From positions 1 to 34,890 of the IMG/VR virus record IMGVR_UViG_3300032046_000110: DNA of 34,890 nucleotides; one strand, written 5' to 3'. Source of the DNA: a virus. The first letter of the stretch is position 1. The number at the start of each line of letters is the position of its first letter. The translations under genes and the position numbers were made by a program. Shown here piece after piece: positions 14,293 to 20,568 of this stretch. The notes beneath the pieces are model-generated. The model had not been told where the DNA came from. It made no database searches and saw only the letters and a list, made by a program, of their open reading frames with translations.

Positions 14293-14909
14293 TCGCTATT
14301 CCTCTCTGCTCGTCGCCCGCCGCGCCCATAGCGCCGGACCGGGGCCGGCGCAGGGTTGGCGGCAGCCTCCAGCCGGCGCAAAGTCTCTACGGCCTCCATC
14401 AGCCAGGCTGGAATATGATGCACGCGTTTGAACTTTCGGCCACAGGAGTTGCAGACCGGCTTCAGACTCAATCGTTCTTGAGTCTCACGCCGGGCCGGCT
14501 CATAGTCCTGTAGAGCAATTCGTTGGGCAAGCCCCGGATTTGGCCGGCCATCTTTGGTAAGCACTCCGCAATCCACCGAGGTTTTCGGCCAGGAATTCAA
14601 TTCTGCATGTTTTTCACGCAGGATTCGAGCCAGATGGGACAATGTCCGGATTTCCAATTTGCGCCGCTCCTGAATGCCTTTACAAGCCATAAAGACGGCT
14701 GGATTCGGGCTTTGGCGCGCCGCATGGTCACATGTCCGCAACACCGCACATTCGCTTCCATCCAGTGTCACTACATGAGGATAAATAGCCCGACAAGCCT
14801 CGCACCATTTCATCAATTCCGTCTGCTCGTTTACCAGGATGCGCGGCTGTTCTGTTGTCAGCGTTGCCTGCCGCGCCACTCCCAAAAATTGATTGACTGC
14901 TGCGCTCAT
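14289..14909 (-). CDS. Hypothetical protein with two zinc-binding Cys pairs
   Basis: This 206-residue protein starts at ATG 14909. CEAC (about residue 36) and a later Cys, with TCDH, suggest a first metal site. CNSCGRKFKRVHH near residue 155 suggests a second, with Cys and His ligands. The middle (IQERRKLEIRTLSHLARILR) is helical, and the C-terminus is Ala/Arg-rich (APAPVRRYGRGGRRAE) as in nucleic-acid-binding tails. It directly precedes the initiator gene and overlaps its start (ATGA). A DNA- or RNA-binding role in replication is plausible. No family recognised. Confidence 0.55.
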   Translation of the reverse strand: MSAAVNQFLGVARQATLTTEQPRILVNEQTELMKWCEACRAIYPHVVTLDGSECAVLRTCDHAARQSPNPAVFMACKGIQERRKLEIRTLSHLARILREKHAELNSWPKTSVDCGVLTKDGRPNPGLAQRIALQDYEPARRETQERLSLKPVCNSCGRKFKRVHHIPAWLMEAVETLRRLEAAANPAPAPVRRYGRGGRRAERNSE

Positions 14910-15109
14910 CTCACAATCTCCTCGACAATGAATGCACTCTTCGTTCTCGGCCAGTAATAAACCTTCATGGCGCCGTAAAACGCCGCCCAGGCCTGAACTT
15001 CATCTTCCTCGATGGGCGATTTTTGCAGCATGCCGCCGTATGGCAGCCGGTTGAGCCGTTCCAAAACGATCAATTCAGGCCGAGTCGGTACTGCGTCCAA
15101 ATCATTCAT
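14906..15109 (-). CDS. Small hypothetical protein
   Basis: This 67-residue protein starts at ATG 15109, preceded by GAAGGAAG. An upstream GTG at 15124 is an alternative. It reads MNDLDAVPTRPELIVLERLN and later VQAWAAFYGAMKVYYWPRTK, rich in aromatic residues, then SAFIVEEIV. The stop overlaps the next gene's start. No recognised family. It is the first gene after the 15142-15181 hairpin. Confidence 0.5.
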   Translation of the reverse strand: MNDLDAVPTRPELIVLERLNRLPYGGMLQKSPIEEDEVQAWAAFYGAMKVYYWPRTKSAFIVEEIVR

Positions 15110-15141
15110 TCTTCCTTCTCTCACCCTGTCTTCCCACGGGA

Positions 15142-15181
15142 GGCCGGGACTTGGGTTACCAGCCCGTACTGCGTCCCGGCC
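15142..15181 (-). promoter_or_regulatory. 9-bp perfect inverted repeat in a noncoding gap
   Basis: Arms 15142-15150 and 15173-15181 (GGCCGGGAC and its complement) enclose a 22-base loop that itself has GGG and CCC arms. It lies in the 91-base gap between a very small ORF (15201-15299) and the gene starting at 15109. There is no U tract, so an RNA processing or regulatory hairpin is more likely than a terminator. Confidence 0.5.
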
Positions 15182-15200
15182 TTTGAAGGAGAAAAGCCGG

Positions 15201-15299
15201 TTATCCAGGCCGGCCGAAGGCTGCTCTTACACAGCCTCCATCCGGTCTGATGTTGCGGCTGCCGATCTCTATGTGATATCCTCCTCCTTCTGTGATCAT
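15201..15299 (-). CDS. Very small ORF coupled to the wHTH gene
   Basis: This 32-codon frame starts at ATG 15299, overlapping the upstream stop as TAATG. It reads MITEGGGYHIEIGSRNIRPD and then GGCVRAAFGRPG before TAA. The only evidence is the coupling and the absence of another gene here. It may simply be untranslated spacer. Confidence 0.3.
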   Translation of the reverse strand: MITEGGGYHIEIGSRNIRPDGGCVRAAFGRPG

Positions 15300-15667
15300 T
15301 AGATCAACTCCATCTGAACCGCCTCGCCGAATTGCATCCGGGCCGCCCTCAGCAGAGCCTGGCGGGTTTCGTTCATATCGGCGATCTTGGCCCCGAACTC
15401 GGCCCGGTCGAATTCCTGGAACTCCGCCAACGTTTCCGCCAGGTAGTAACCGCCATTCACCCCCGGCATGGCGCAGATCAAATGTCCCTGCCGGCGCAGC
15501 TGCTTGATGCACTCCCGCATTGCTCGCTCGTGCACGTTGTAACCTAAGATATTCAGCCTTTTTACCAAATGGCCGCGTCCGATCGCTCTCTGTCGGCCCT
15601 GGTGACAAGCCAGCACACACAGCACTGCCGTTTCCAATCCGGCGGGGTAGGATGAATAATCCGACAT
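15299..15667 (-). CDS. Winged-helix-like DNA-binding protein
   Basis: This 122-residue protein starts at ATG 15667 with a GAGGATT site eight bases upstream. Residues 16-72 form a helix-turn-helix with a wing: LETAVLCVLACHQGRQRAIG, then GHLVKRLNILGYNVHERAMR (recognition helix ECIKQLRRQGHLICAM) and GGYYLAET as the wing hairpin. The C-terminal helix is charged (EFQEFDRAEFGAKIADMNET). It lies between the endolysin and replication genes. It might regulate the middle or late switch, but this is a guess. Confidence 0.6.
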   Translation of the reverse strand: MSDYSSYPAGLETAVLCVLACHQGRQRAIGRGHLVKRLNILGYNVHERAMRECIKQLRRQGHLICAMPGVNGGYYLAETLAEFQEFDRAEFGAKIADMNETRQALLRAARMQFGEAVQMELI

Positions 15668-15675
15668 GAGAATCC

Positions 15676-16590
15676 TCAATCCACGAATACTGCCAGGCTT
15701 TGCCCAGCGTAAAACAGCGCAATCCAATTGCCATCCACGAGCCTGGCCCATAGTTCAGTGCCGATATATCTCGTCTCTAATACCTGAGCCTTCGTGCCAT
15801 AGACCAGAACCCGCACAACCTTATAAATCGTCCCGGCGCCAGCGCGCACTCGCAGCCAGGGGAAGGCAATAATTTTCACGGTCCTGTTTTTGTTGACAGT
15901 GGGGGGAATAACCGGCGTACCATCCAAAACCAGCCAGGCTTCCAGATCCGCCGCCGTGCCGGGGAAAACATTGATATCCATCGCCCGGCTCGATCCCGGC
16001 AGGATGATCCTGTCGCCACTGCATTGCCACATCCGCACCGCTCCTGGCGCTTTATTTGCATTTATAGGCGGCCATGTGAGCTTCCCGATCTTCGTCCGCA
16101 GTTCGTCCCAACTGAGCGTAATACGGCTGTCCGGATACATCGAATATGGGTACTGCGCCCACCAGAATTCCGCTTTCGGCCAAATCGAAACTTCCGCCAG
16201 GAACCACTCGCCGGTATAAATGTGTGCCCGCCATATCTTTTGCACCCGTTCCATGAAATCGCCGAGCTGCCCCGCATATACTGCTGCCGAATAACCGCTC
16301 TTGCGTACCTCCACATCGATCGCAACCGCCGGGCAAAGATTTGGCATGTGCATCGCCAGCCAATCATAATTATCCTTGCCGGTCACCCACGGATTGTAGA
16401 CGAAGTACGGCCAGCGCAGGAATCCCTCTGCCTCCGCCCACTGCTTCGAAAAGCCTGCGTCCATGTGGTGCCCGCCTGACATGTCGTTCAGCCGGATCAC
16501 CAGTCCGCCCACGCCCCCGGCGAACAGCGCCGCCTCGTCAATCTCTAACTGGCCTTCCCAAACATCCAGCACCAAGGTGTAATTGTTCAT
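15676..16590 (-). CDS. Endolysin: GH25-type lysozyme with C-terminal SH3 domain
   Basis: This 304-residue protein starts at ATG 16590 with AGGAG nine bases upstream. The glycosidase barrel shows LVLDVWEGQLEIDEAALF (first catalytic-strand Asp), PYFVYNPW, AVAIDVEVRKSGYS (the Asp/Glu pair of GH25 enzymes), HIYTGEWF, FWWAQYPY and MWQCSGD. Residues 245-304 look like a bacterial SH3 domain (FPWLRVRAGAGTIYKVVRVL, then ALFYAG) for cell-wall binding. It cleaves the glycan strand of peptidoglycan. It has no signal peptide, so a holin is needed. The gene is in the early half of the genome, about 3 kb from the nearest holin candidate. Confidence 0.82.
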   Translation of the reverse strand: MNNYTLVLDVWEGQLEIDEAALFAGGVGGLVIRLNDMSGGHHMDAGFSKQWAEAEGFLRWPYFVYNPWVTGKDNYDWLAMHMPNLCPAVAIDVEVRKSGYSAAVYAGQLGDFMERVQKIWRAHIYTGEWFLAEVSIWPKAEFWWAQYPYSMYPDSRITLSWDELRTKIGKLTWPPINANKAPGAVRMWQCSGDRIILPGSSRAMDINVFPGTAADLEAWLVLDGTPVIPPTVNKNRTVKIIAFPWLRVRAGAGTIYKVVRVLVYGTKAQVLETRYIGTELWARLVDGNWIALFYAGQSLAVFVD

Positions 16591-16623
16591 CGGATTTATT
16601 CTCCTGCTTCTTATTTATTTATC

Positions 16624-18474
16624 TTAAGCCGAAATAACAATAGTCTGTCCATCCAGGCCTTCGTATTCGGTCATGCCTTCCAGGAAAGACTGATCCAATT
16701 CCAGCCAGTTCTCCGGGATCTTTACGCCCCAGGTTTTCGCCACGCCCTGCAGATGCTTCGCCGTGGCCAGCGGCCCGTTCTTCCGGATCGAGTGACCGAT
16801 AATATTATTCAGCGCCCACTCGGCCATCTCTTGCCGCAGAAGCTCGAGCTTTTTCCCTTTGCTGGCTTTCTCGAATTCCTTATCAATATCTTTTCGGAGT
16901 AGCGCCAGCAGAGGTTCGACTTTGTCCATGCCGGCAAAGGCAGGGGCAAAAACAGGAACAGCCACGATCTCGATGAAATTGTCGCTTTGTTTCCGGTTCT
17001 CCCATTCGATATTTCGGCGCCGGCTCTCTTCTGCATATTTATTTCCCTGCTCGTTGGGAGCGTTCGCCTTCTTGCTCTGTTCGATCAGTTCATGGGCTGT
17101 CTTGCCGACCACTATCGCCTGTACGGTGTAGCTGTCGGTGAAATCATGTTTATTGCCGTACGTGTTCGGGGACGAGCTGTATTTCGCCTGCAGGCAGATG
17201 TCGACTTGGGCGTCCCAGATCTTCTCAAATTTGCTTTTGTCGCTCCATTGCTTTTTGAGCGTATAGGTCTCCTTCCCATGCTCCTGCGGATCGTAGATCG
17301 GAAGATTGAGCTCTTTCGACATCCGCTGAAGTTCGGCCTGGTTCCAGGCCTTGATCTTGCGCCTGTGGCAGGCCGCGAAGGCGCAGTAATGTGTCTTGTC
17401 CACCCGGGCATAGAACGGGCAAGCTGTGCAGGCCGGCGGATCGATAAAATGCACCAGTCGCTCGATATCATTCTCTGGAGCGCCATCGGTGATCAATTTC
17501 TGTACAAGCTCTGGCTTCCTGAGACAAAGTACCTCGTTCCACTTTCTTAGACTGGCTCGCATCTCGGCCGCCGAAGGTTCCCAGCCAAGCGCCTTGGCTT
17601 CCTCGGCTTCACTGACCACGGGCAGCAGGTCGTTTGGGAAGTTATCTTTGCTCGTGGCCAGCGGCCAGAGCCCCACCCCCGCCTGCGGCGCTTCCTGGTC
17701 CCGCCAGGAGCTCCACATCTCGATGCCCTTGGTGTTGAACTTCAGCTGCTGGTTGACAACCGACTCCACGTCGGCGTTCGGCTTGGAGAGTTTCTCGGCC
17801 GCCTTTTTCACCGCTCCCTCGCCGGCCACCCGCTGGACGGTAAGAAGCTTGCGAGCCGTTCCGACCGTCATCTCGCCGGCTGCCAATTTCTCCTGTACCG
17901 CTGCCGGCAGGTCCAGCAGGCGCACCGTTCCGCGCACCGTGGCATCGTTCACGCTGAATAATTCTCCCGCCTGCCGGCTGGTAGCGTGGAACTCGTCCAT
18001 GTAGCGTTTCATGGCGGCCGCCAATTCCACCGGGTTCAGATCCTTGCGATAGATATTCTCGGAGATCGCCATCTCGAACATCCGCTGGTCGGTCAGGTCC
18101 TGCACCTCTAGTGGCATGGTGTTGAAATCACGCCCAGCTTTTCCTGCTGCATGAACCCACTCGATCAATTCCGGCCGTGAGGTGCCGGCACCTTCGGCTT
18201 TATTGCCATCTTCCAATCCGCTTTGAATGCTGGCCAACAGTCGGAACGCTTCCAGCCGCCGGTGGCCAATGGCCAATTGGAATATAGTCCCCTTAACAGA
18301 AGATGGTGAGATAGGGGTAGGACGCCCCACCGGGATCTGCATCAGCCCATCCCGGGCAATCGAAATCGCCAATTCCTCAATGGCCGCCGGATCAATTGCC
18401 CTCCGTGACTGCCAGGGATTGGGCTCGATCAGGTCGAGCCGGTACGTGCCGAGTAGGTGCTGTGCATCAGTCAT
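16624..18474 (-). CDS. ParB-like nuclease/partition domain protein
   Basis: This 616-residue protein starts at ATG 18474, overlapping the stop of the upstream gene. An N-terminal ParB/Srx domain is clear: YRLDLIEPNPWQSRRAIDPA, IEELAISIARDGLMQIPVGR, then FQLAIGHRRLEAFRLL. The central HTH follows (ISENIYRKDLNPVELAAAMK, then QAGELFSVNDATVRGTVRLL). A Cys-rich stretch (PPACTACPFYARVDKTHYC, then FAACHRRK) may bind zinc. The C-terminal half is charged and helical. Copies of motif A and motif B lie inside the coding region. It may be a partition-like or DNA-modification accessory protein. Its size, with no ParA nearby, makes a simple plasmid-partition role doubtful. Confidence 0.75.
   Translation of the reverse strand: MTDAQHLLGTYRLDLIEPNPWQSRRAIDPAAIEELAISIARDGLMQIPVGRPTPISPSSVKGTIFQLAIGHRRLEAFRLLASIQSGLEDGNKAEGAGTSRPELIEWVHAAGKAGRDFNTMPLEVQDLTDQRMFEMAISENIYRKDLNPVELAAAMKRYMDEFHATSRQAGELFSVNDATVRGTVRLLDLPAAVQEKLAAGEMTVGTARKLLTVQRVAGEGAVKKAAEKLSKPNADVESVVNQQLKFNTKGIEMWSSWRDQEAPQAGVGLWPLATSKDNFPNDLLPVVSEAEEAKALGWEPSAAEMRASLRKWNEVLCLRKPELVQKLITDGAPENDIERLVHFIDPPACTACPFYARVDKTHYCAFAACHRRKIKAWNQAELQRMSKELNLPIYDPQEHGKETYTLKKQWSDKSKFEKIWDAQVDICLQAKYSSSPNTYGNKHDFTDSYTVQAIVVGKTAHELIEQSKKANAPNEQGNKYAEESRRRNIEWENRKQSDNFIEIVAVPVFAPAFAGMDKVEPLLALLRKDIDKEFEKASKGKKLELLRQEMAEWALNNIIGHSIRKNGPLATAKHLQGVAKTWGVKIPENWLELDQSFLEGMTEYEGLDGQTIVISA
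18173..18198. repeat. Dispersed motif B, copy 1 (in the ParB-like gene)
   Basis: A palindrome with core GGTGCCGGCACC and flanks GGCCGTGA / TTCGGC. It encodes AEGAGTSRP in an insertion-like loop between ParB motifs. Confidence 0.7.
18448..18467 (-). repeat. Dispersed motif A, copy 3 (start of the ParB-like gene)
   Basis: A full copy (minus strand ATGCACAGCACCTACTCGGC) lies at codons 3-9 of the ParB-like gene, read in the frame AQHLLG, different from the frame used in TerL. Confidence 0.85.
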
Positions 18475-19018
18475 GGCGCGCCTCGCTTTCCGGCTCCATG
18501 CCCTGGCGGCTGCCTTTGGCGCCGGTGACTCGCTGCCGGCCGGCTTTGGGGTGATGCAGGATCGTCCCAGGCTCGAACTCGCCCCTGGCCAGGCGGAGGT
18601 TCTTTTCCTCGATCGTGATCTGTTCGGAGACGTATCCATCCGAGCTCGGCAAGAATACCCGCCAGGCCTTTATCGGCCCGTACTTCTTCCTTTGAAGGTT
18701 GGGCGGCCGAGTAGGTGCTGTGCATATAACTGCTGATTGATCGGAGCTCTGCCTTGCACTTTTCCACCGGCGTGCGGGACGTATTTGCGTTGCTCTGCCT
18801 TGCAATTTTCCACCGTTGCGCGGGACATATTTGCGCTTTTCGTTCCCGCCGAACAAAGCCTCCAATGCCGCAGCCTGGCGTTCGTCATTGACTATCAGAT
18901 CGAAGGTCTCTGCGATCTCGATGCGATTCCCGCCGCAGGCTGCTTCCAGGCCTGCAATCACCGCATTCAGGTCGTCCCGGCTGATTGGCGCCGTGATATG
19001 TATCTTTTGCTCGTTCAT
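18467..19018 (-). CDS. Hypothetical protein rebuilt by repeats (mosaic)
   Basis: This 183-residue protein starts at ATG 19018. Its first 50 residues (MNEQKIHITAPISRDDLNAV, then the ERQAAALEALFGG block) look like an ordinary small folded protein. The middle is a 46-bp duplication (18746-18837) in which the second unit is read in another frame, then motif A copy 4 (VICTAPTRP). The C-terminal 75 residues (KKYGPIKAWRVFLPSSDGYV, then QITIEEKNLRLARGEFEPG) again look native. It may be two former genes fused by repeat expansion. No family recognised. Confidence 0.5.
   Translation of the reverse strand: MNEQKIHITAPISRDDLNAVIAGLEAACGGNRIEIAETFDLIVNDERQAAALEALFGGNEKRKYVPRNGGKLQGRATQIRPARRWKSARQSSDQSAVICTAPTRPPNLQRKKYGPIKAWRVFLPSSDGYVSEQITIEEKNLRLARGEFEPGTILHHPKAGRQRVTGAKGSRQGMEPESEARHD
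18706..18725 (-). repeat. Dispersed motif A, copy 4
   Basis: A full copy inside the gene at 18467-19018, read in the third frame (CTAPTRP). With copies 2 and 3 this shows that all three frames are used. Confidence 0.85.
18746..18837 (-). repeat. 46-bp tandem duplication
   Basis: Units 18746-18791 and 18792-18837 are close copies with a few substitutions. The period of 46 shifts the reading frame, so one unit encodes KRKYVPRNGGKLQGRA and the other TQIRPARRWKSARQSS. Confidence 0.75.
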
Positions 19019-19065
19019 GGTTTCCTTCATTTCTGGTTTGAACGGACTTGCTTTGCTCAGCACTT

Positions 19066-19084
19066 ACCGAGTAGGTGCTGCGCA
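19066..19084 (-). repeat. Dispersed motif A, copy 5
   Basis: A 19-base copy lies in the gap between the tRNA gene and the ATG at 19018. It ends 10 bases from the tRNA 3' end. Confidence 0.8.
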
Positions 19085-19093
19085 CTCGGCAGG

Positions 19094-19166
19094 TAGCGGG
19101 AGGCAGATTCGAACTGCCGACCTCCGGGTTATGGGCCCAGTGAGCTGACCTCTGCTCTATCCCGCA
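19094..19166 (-). tRNA. tRNA-Met (CAT), initiator-like
   Basis: This is a 73-base cloverleaf: acceptor TGCGGGA/TCCCGCT, D stem GAGC/GCTC, anticodon stem CTGGG/CCCGG with loop CCCATAA (anticodon CAT), T stem GGCAG/CTGCC with loop TTCGAAT, discriminator A. CCA is not encoded (ACCT follows). The first acceptor pair is a T-T mismatch, three G-C pairs stand next to the anticodon loop, and D-stem pair 11-24 is A-T. All three are hallmarks of bacterial initiator tRNA. Confidence 0.85.
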
Positions 19167-19171
19167 TCGGT

Positions 19172-19363
19172 TTATTTCTGTTTGACGCGCTCGACCTGTT
19201 TATAGTTCAGGTCAAGATGGGGCGATTGGTGTTCTCCCTTCTGATGGATTTCTGCGCCTGTCTTTCGACAGACTTGTTCTAATTCGTGCGGCGTATCCGC
19301 TGTGACGACTGCCCAGGATTTCGTGCCGCTGTGTTTCGGAGGAGAAATGTGAATTGGGGTCAT
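19172..19363 (-). CDS. Small hypothetical protein
   Basis: This 63-residue polar protein starts at ATG 19363 with an ATGA overlap with the upstream gene. It reads MTPIHISPPKHSGTKSWAVV and later PHELEQVCRKTGAEIHQKGE, His- and Lys-rich. It ends five bases before the tRNA gene, which is probably processed from the same transcript. No family recognised. Confidence 0.5.
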   Translation of the reverse strand: MTPIHISPPKHSGTKSWAVVTADTPHELEQVCRKTGAEIHQKGEHQSPHLDLNYKQVERVKQK

Positions 19364-19686
19364 TGCTTTTCTACCTTCATCCCTTTCGGTCTCGGTCCGG
19401 CGGGACCATCCGCATCACCAAAGGGATCCTCGCGTACTGCAAACAAAATCTTTCGGGCCTGTTCCAATCGCAACTGGTCTGCGCTCAGGTTCATCTCTGC
19501 GTCGAGGATGACGGCCAGGGCATTCAGCAAGTTATTTTCGGCATTTTGCGGCAGCCGCTTCCTGCCGGCTTCCAAATCCTTGCGCAGCTCCGCAATCTCT
19601 CTGCGCAAATTGCATACGCCGTAATATGCGGCTGCCAATAAAACGCCAGCGAGTATCCCGATAAGTAGAACAACGATGATGTCCAT
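19360..19686 (-). CDS. Membrane-anchored coiled-coil protein (spanin-like build)
   Basis: This 108-residue protein starts at ATG 19686 (TAATG overlap). It has one N-terminal membrane helix (MDIIVVLLIGILAGVLLAAA), then a long charged helix (RREIAELRKDLEAGRKRLPQ, then LDAEMNLSADQLRLEQARKI). The architecture is that of an Rz-type inner-membrane spanin or of a generic phage membrane anchor. A monoderm or atypical host would not need a spanin. The tiny TM protein upstream is coupled to it. Assignment is by shape only. Confidence 0.5.
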   Translation of the reverse strand: MDIIVVLLIGILAGVLLAAAYYGVCNLRREIAELRKDLEAGRKRLPQNAENNLLNALAVILDAEMNLSADQLRLEQARKILFAVREDPFGDADGPAGPRPKGMKVEKQ

Positions 19687-19775
19687 TAGTGTGTCAGCGC
19701 CAGGATGATCAGCACGATGATGCAGATGCCGAGAAGTATAAAAATGACTTCGAGAAAAGCTGAAAATTTACGCAT
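19686..19775 (-). CDS. 29-residue single-helix membrane peptide
   Basis: It starts at ATG 19775 and reads MRKFSAFLEVIFILLGICII then VLIILALTH. Its stop overlaps the next start (TAATG) and its own start lies inside the end of the upstream gene. This tight coupling on both sides supports it despite its size. Confidence 0.5.
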   Translation of the reverse strand: MRKFSAFLEVIFILLGICIIVLIILALTH

Positions 19776-20046
19776 TCGGTGTTACTCTATAAGCATGAAA
19801 TCTATCTTGCCCAAAAACCGCCGAAGGTGCCGGCACTTTCAGGCCGAAGGTGCTGGCACTTTCAGCCGGCAATTCCTGCACCTGTTCTTCATATCGCTTC
19901 AGCAGCTGCAGCATCACCGACGCGCTGGAATTCCAGCGCTCGAGCGCCGCGGCAGCCTCGGCCGGGTCGTCGAATGTGACCCGCCGGACCGCTATCCGCA
20001 CGCCCGGGACCTGCGTCTTACCGAGTAGGTGCTGCGCATATTTCAC
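19768..20046 (-). CDS. Hypothetical protein containing motifs A and B
   Basis: This 92-residue protein starts at ATG 20046. Residues 4-9 (AQHLLG) come from motif A copy 6. The core is TQVPGVRIAVRRVTFDDPAE followed by the helix AAALERWNSSASVMLQLLKR. Residues 59-79 are encoded by a tandem pair of motif B (ESASTFGLKVPAPSAVFG). The native part is thus only about 55 residues. Function unknown. Confidence 0.5.
   Translation of the reverse strand: MKYAQHLLGKTQVPGVRIAVRRVTFDDPAEAAAALERWNSSASVMLQLLKRYEEQVQELPAESASTFGLKVPAPSAVFGQDRFHAYRVTPNA
19820..19870. repeat. Dispersed motif B, tandem copies 2 and 3
   Basis: Two units (GCCGAAGGTGCCGGCACTTT and GCCGAAGGTGCTGGCACTTT) start at 19820 and 19843, a 23-bp period that shifts frame. 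They lie within the 3' end of the 92-residue gene. Confidence 0.7.
20020..20039 (-). repeat. Dispersed motif A, copy 6
   Basis: A full copy at codons 3-9 of the gene starting at 20046, the same position relative to the start codon as in the ParB-like gene. Confidence 0.85.
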
Positions 20047-20420
20047 GGCCGACTGCCTTCTCCTTGCTTTTGCCAGGAGGATCCAATCGCAGCGCCCAGG
20101 TCATGGAAGTCATTCGTGCTCGGCGTTTCCGGGACATTCACGCTGTATCCCGAAGGTGCCGGCACCTCACGGCCGGCCGGCTCTTGCCGAGTAGGTGCTG
20201 CGCACAGGGCATTCTCGACCTTCCCGGCAATCGTATGGCCGGACGGATCGAAGCGCACCATCGCCTGGAAATAATGGATATATGTCACATGGGTGTCATA
20301 TCCCACAACCTCAACTAACGGGTTGCCCCACAGATCCCAGCCATCAGCCAGGCGCTCAGTTACTATATAGCTCAGCTCATTACTAGTAGGACATTCTATG
20401 AGTCTATATTGATGTGCCAT
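20043..20420 (-). CDS. DUF1737-like small protein with repeat-derived tail
   Basis: This 125-residue protein starts at ATG 20420 (GAGAGATG upstream). Residues 3-40 (HQYRLIECPTSNELSYIVTE, then RLADGWDLWGNPLVEV) match the pattern of DUF1737, a small beta-alpha domain in which a Tyr-x-hydrophobic strand is followed by a helix and Gly-Trp-x-x-x-Gly. Residues 75-100 come from motifs A and B (CAAPTRQEPAGREVPAPSG). The tail is polar. Role unknown. It sits among small early genes. Confidence 0.5.
   Translation of the reverse strand: MAHQYRLIECPTSNELSYIVTERLADGWDLWGNPLVEVVGYDTHVTYIHYFQAMVRFDPSGHTIAGKVENALCAAPTRQEPAGREVPAPSGYSVNVPETPSTNDFHDLGAAIGSSWQKQGEGSRP
20151..20204. repeat. Motif B (copy 4) next to motif A (copy 7)
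   Basis: Motif B occupies 20151-20174 (CGAAGGTGCCGGCACCTCAC) and motif A 20186-20204, separated by 11 bases. It is the only place where both stand side by side, which suggests that they may belong to one larger element. Confidence 0.7.
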
Positions 20421-20430
20421 CTCATCTCTC

Positions 20431-20568
20431 CTACAAAGCCAGTCGCTCGGCCAGCCAGAAAGCGAATAAGCAAATGCCCATGCATCCGGCCGCCAGGAGC
20501 CCCAGAACGAAATAGACAATGCCCCAGGCTAATATTTGACCCCTGTCGATTTCATTATTTTCGATCAT
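20431..20568 (-). CDS. 45-residue single-helix membrane protein
   Basis: It starts at ATG 20568 (GGAGAATTTTCA upstream) and reads MIENNEIDRGQILAWGIVYF, then a hydrophobic helix (VLGLLAAGCMGICLFAFWLA) and ERLAL before TAG. It overlaps the end of the nucleotidyltransferase gene by 14 bases. Function unknown. Confidence 0.55.
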   Translation of the reverse strand: MIENNEIDRGQILAWGIVYFVLGLLAAGCMGICLFAFWLAERLAL

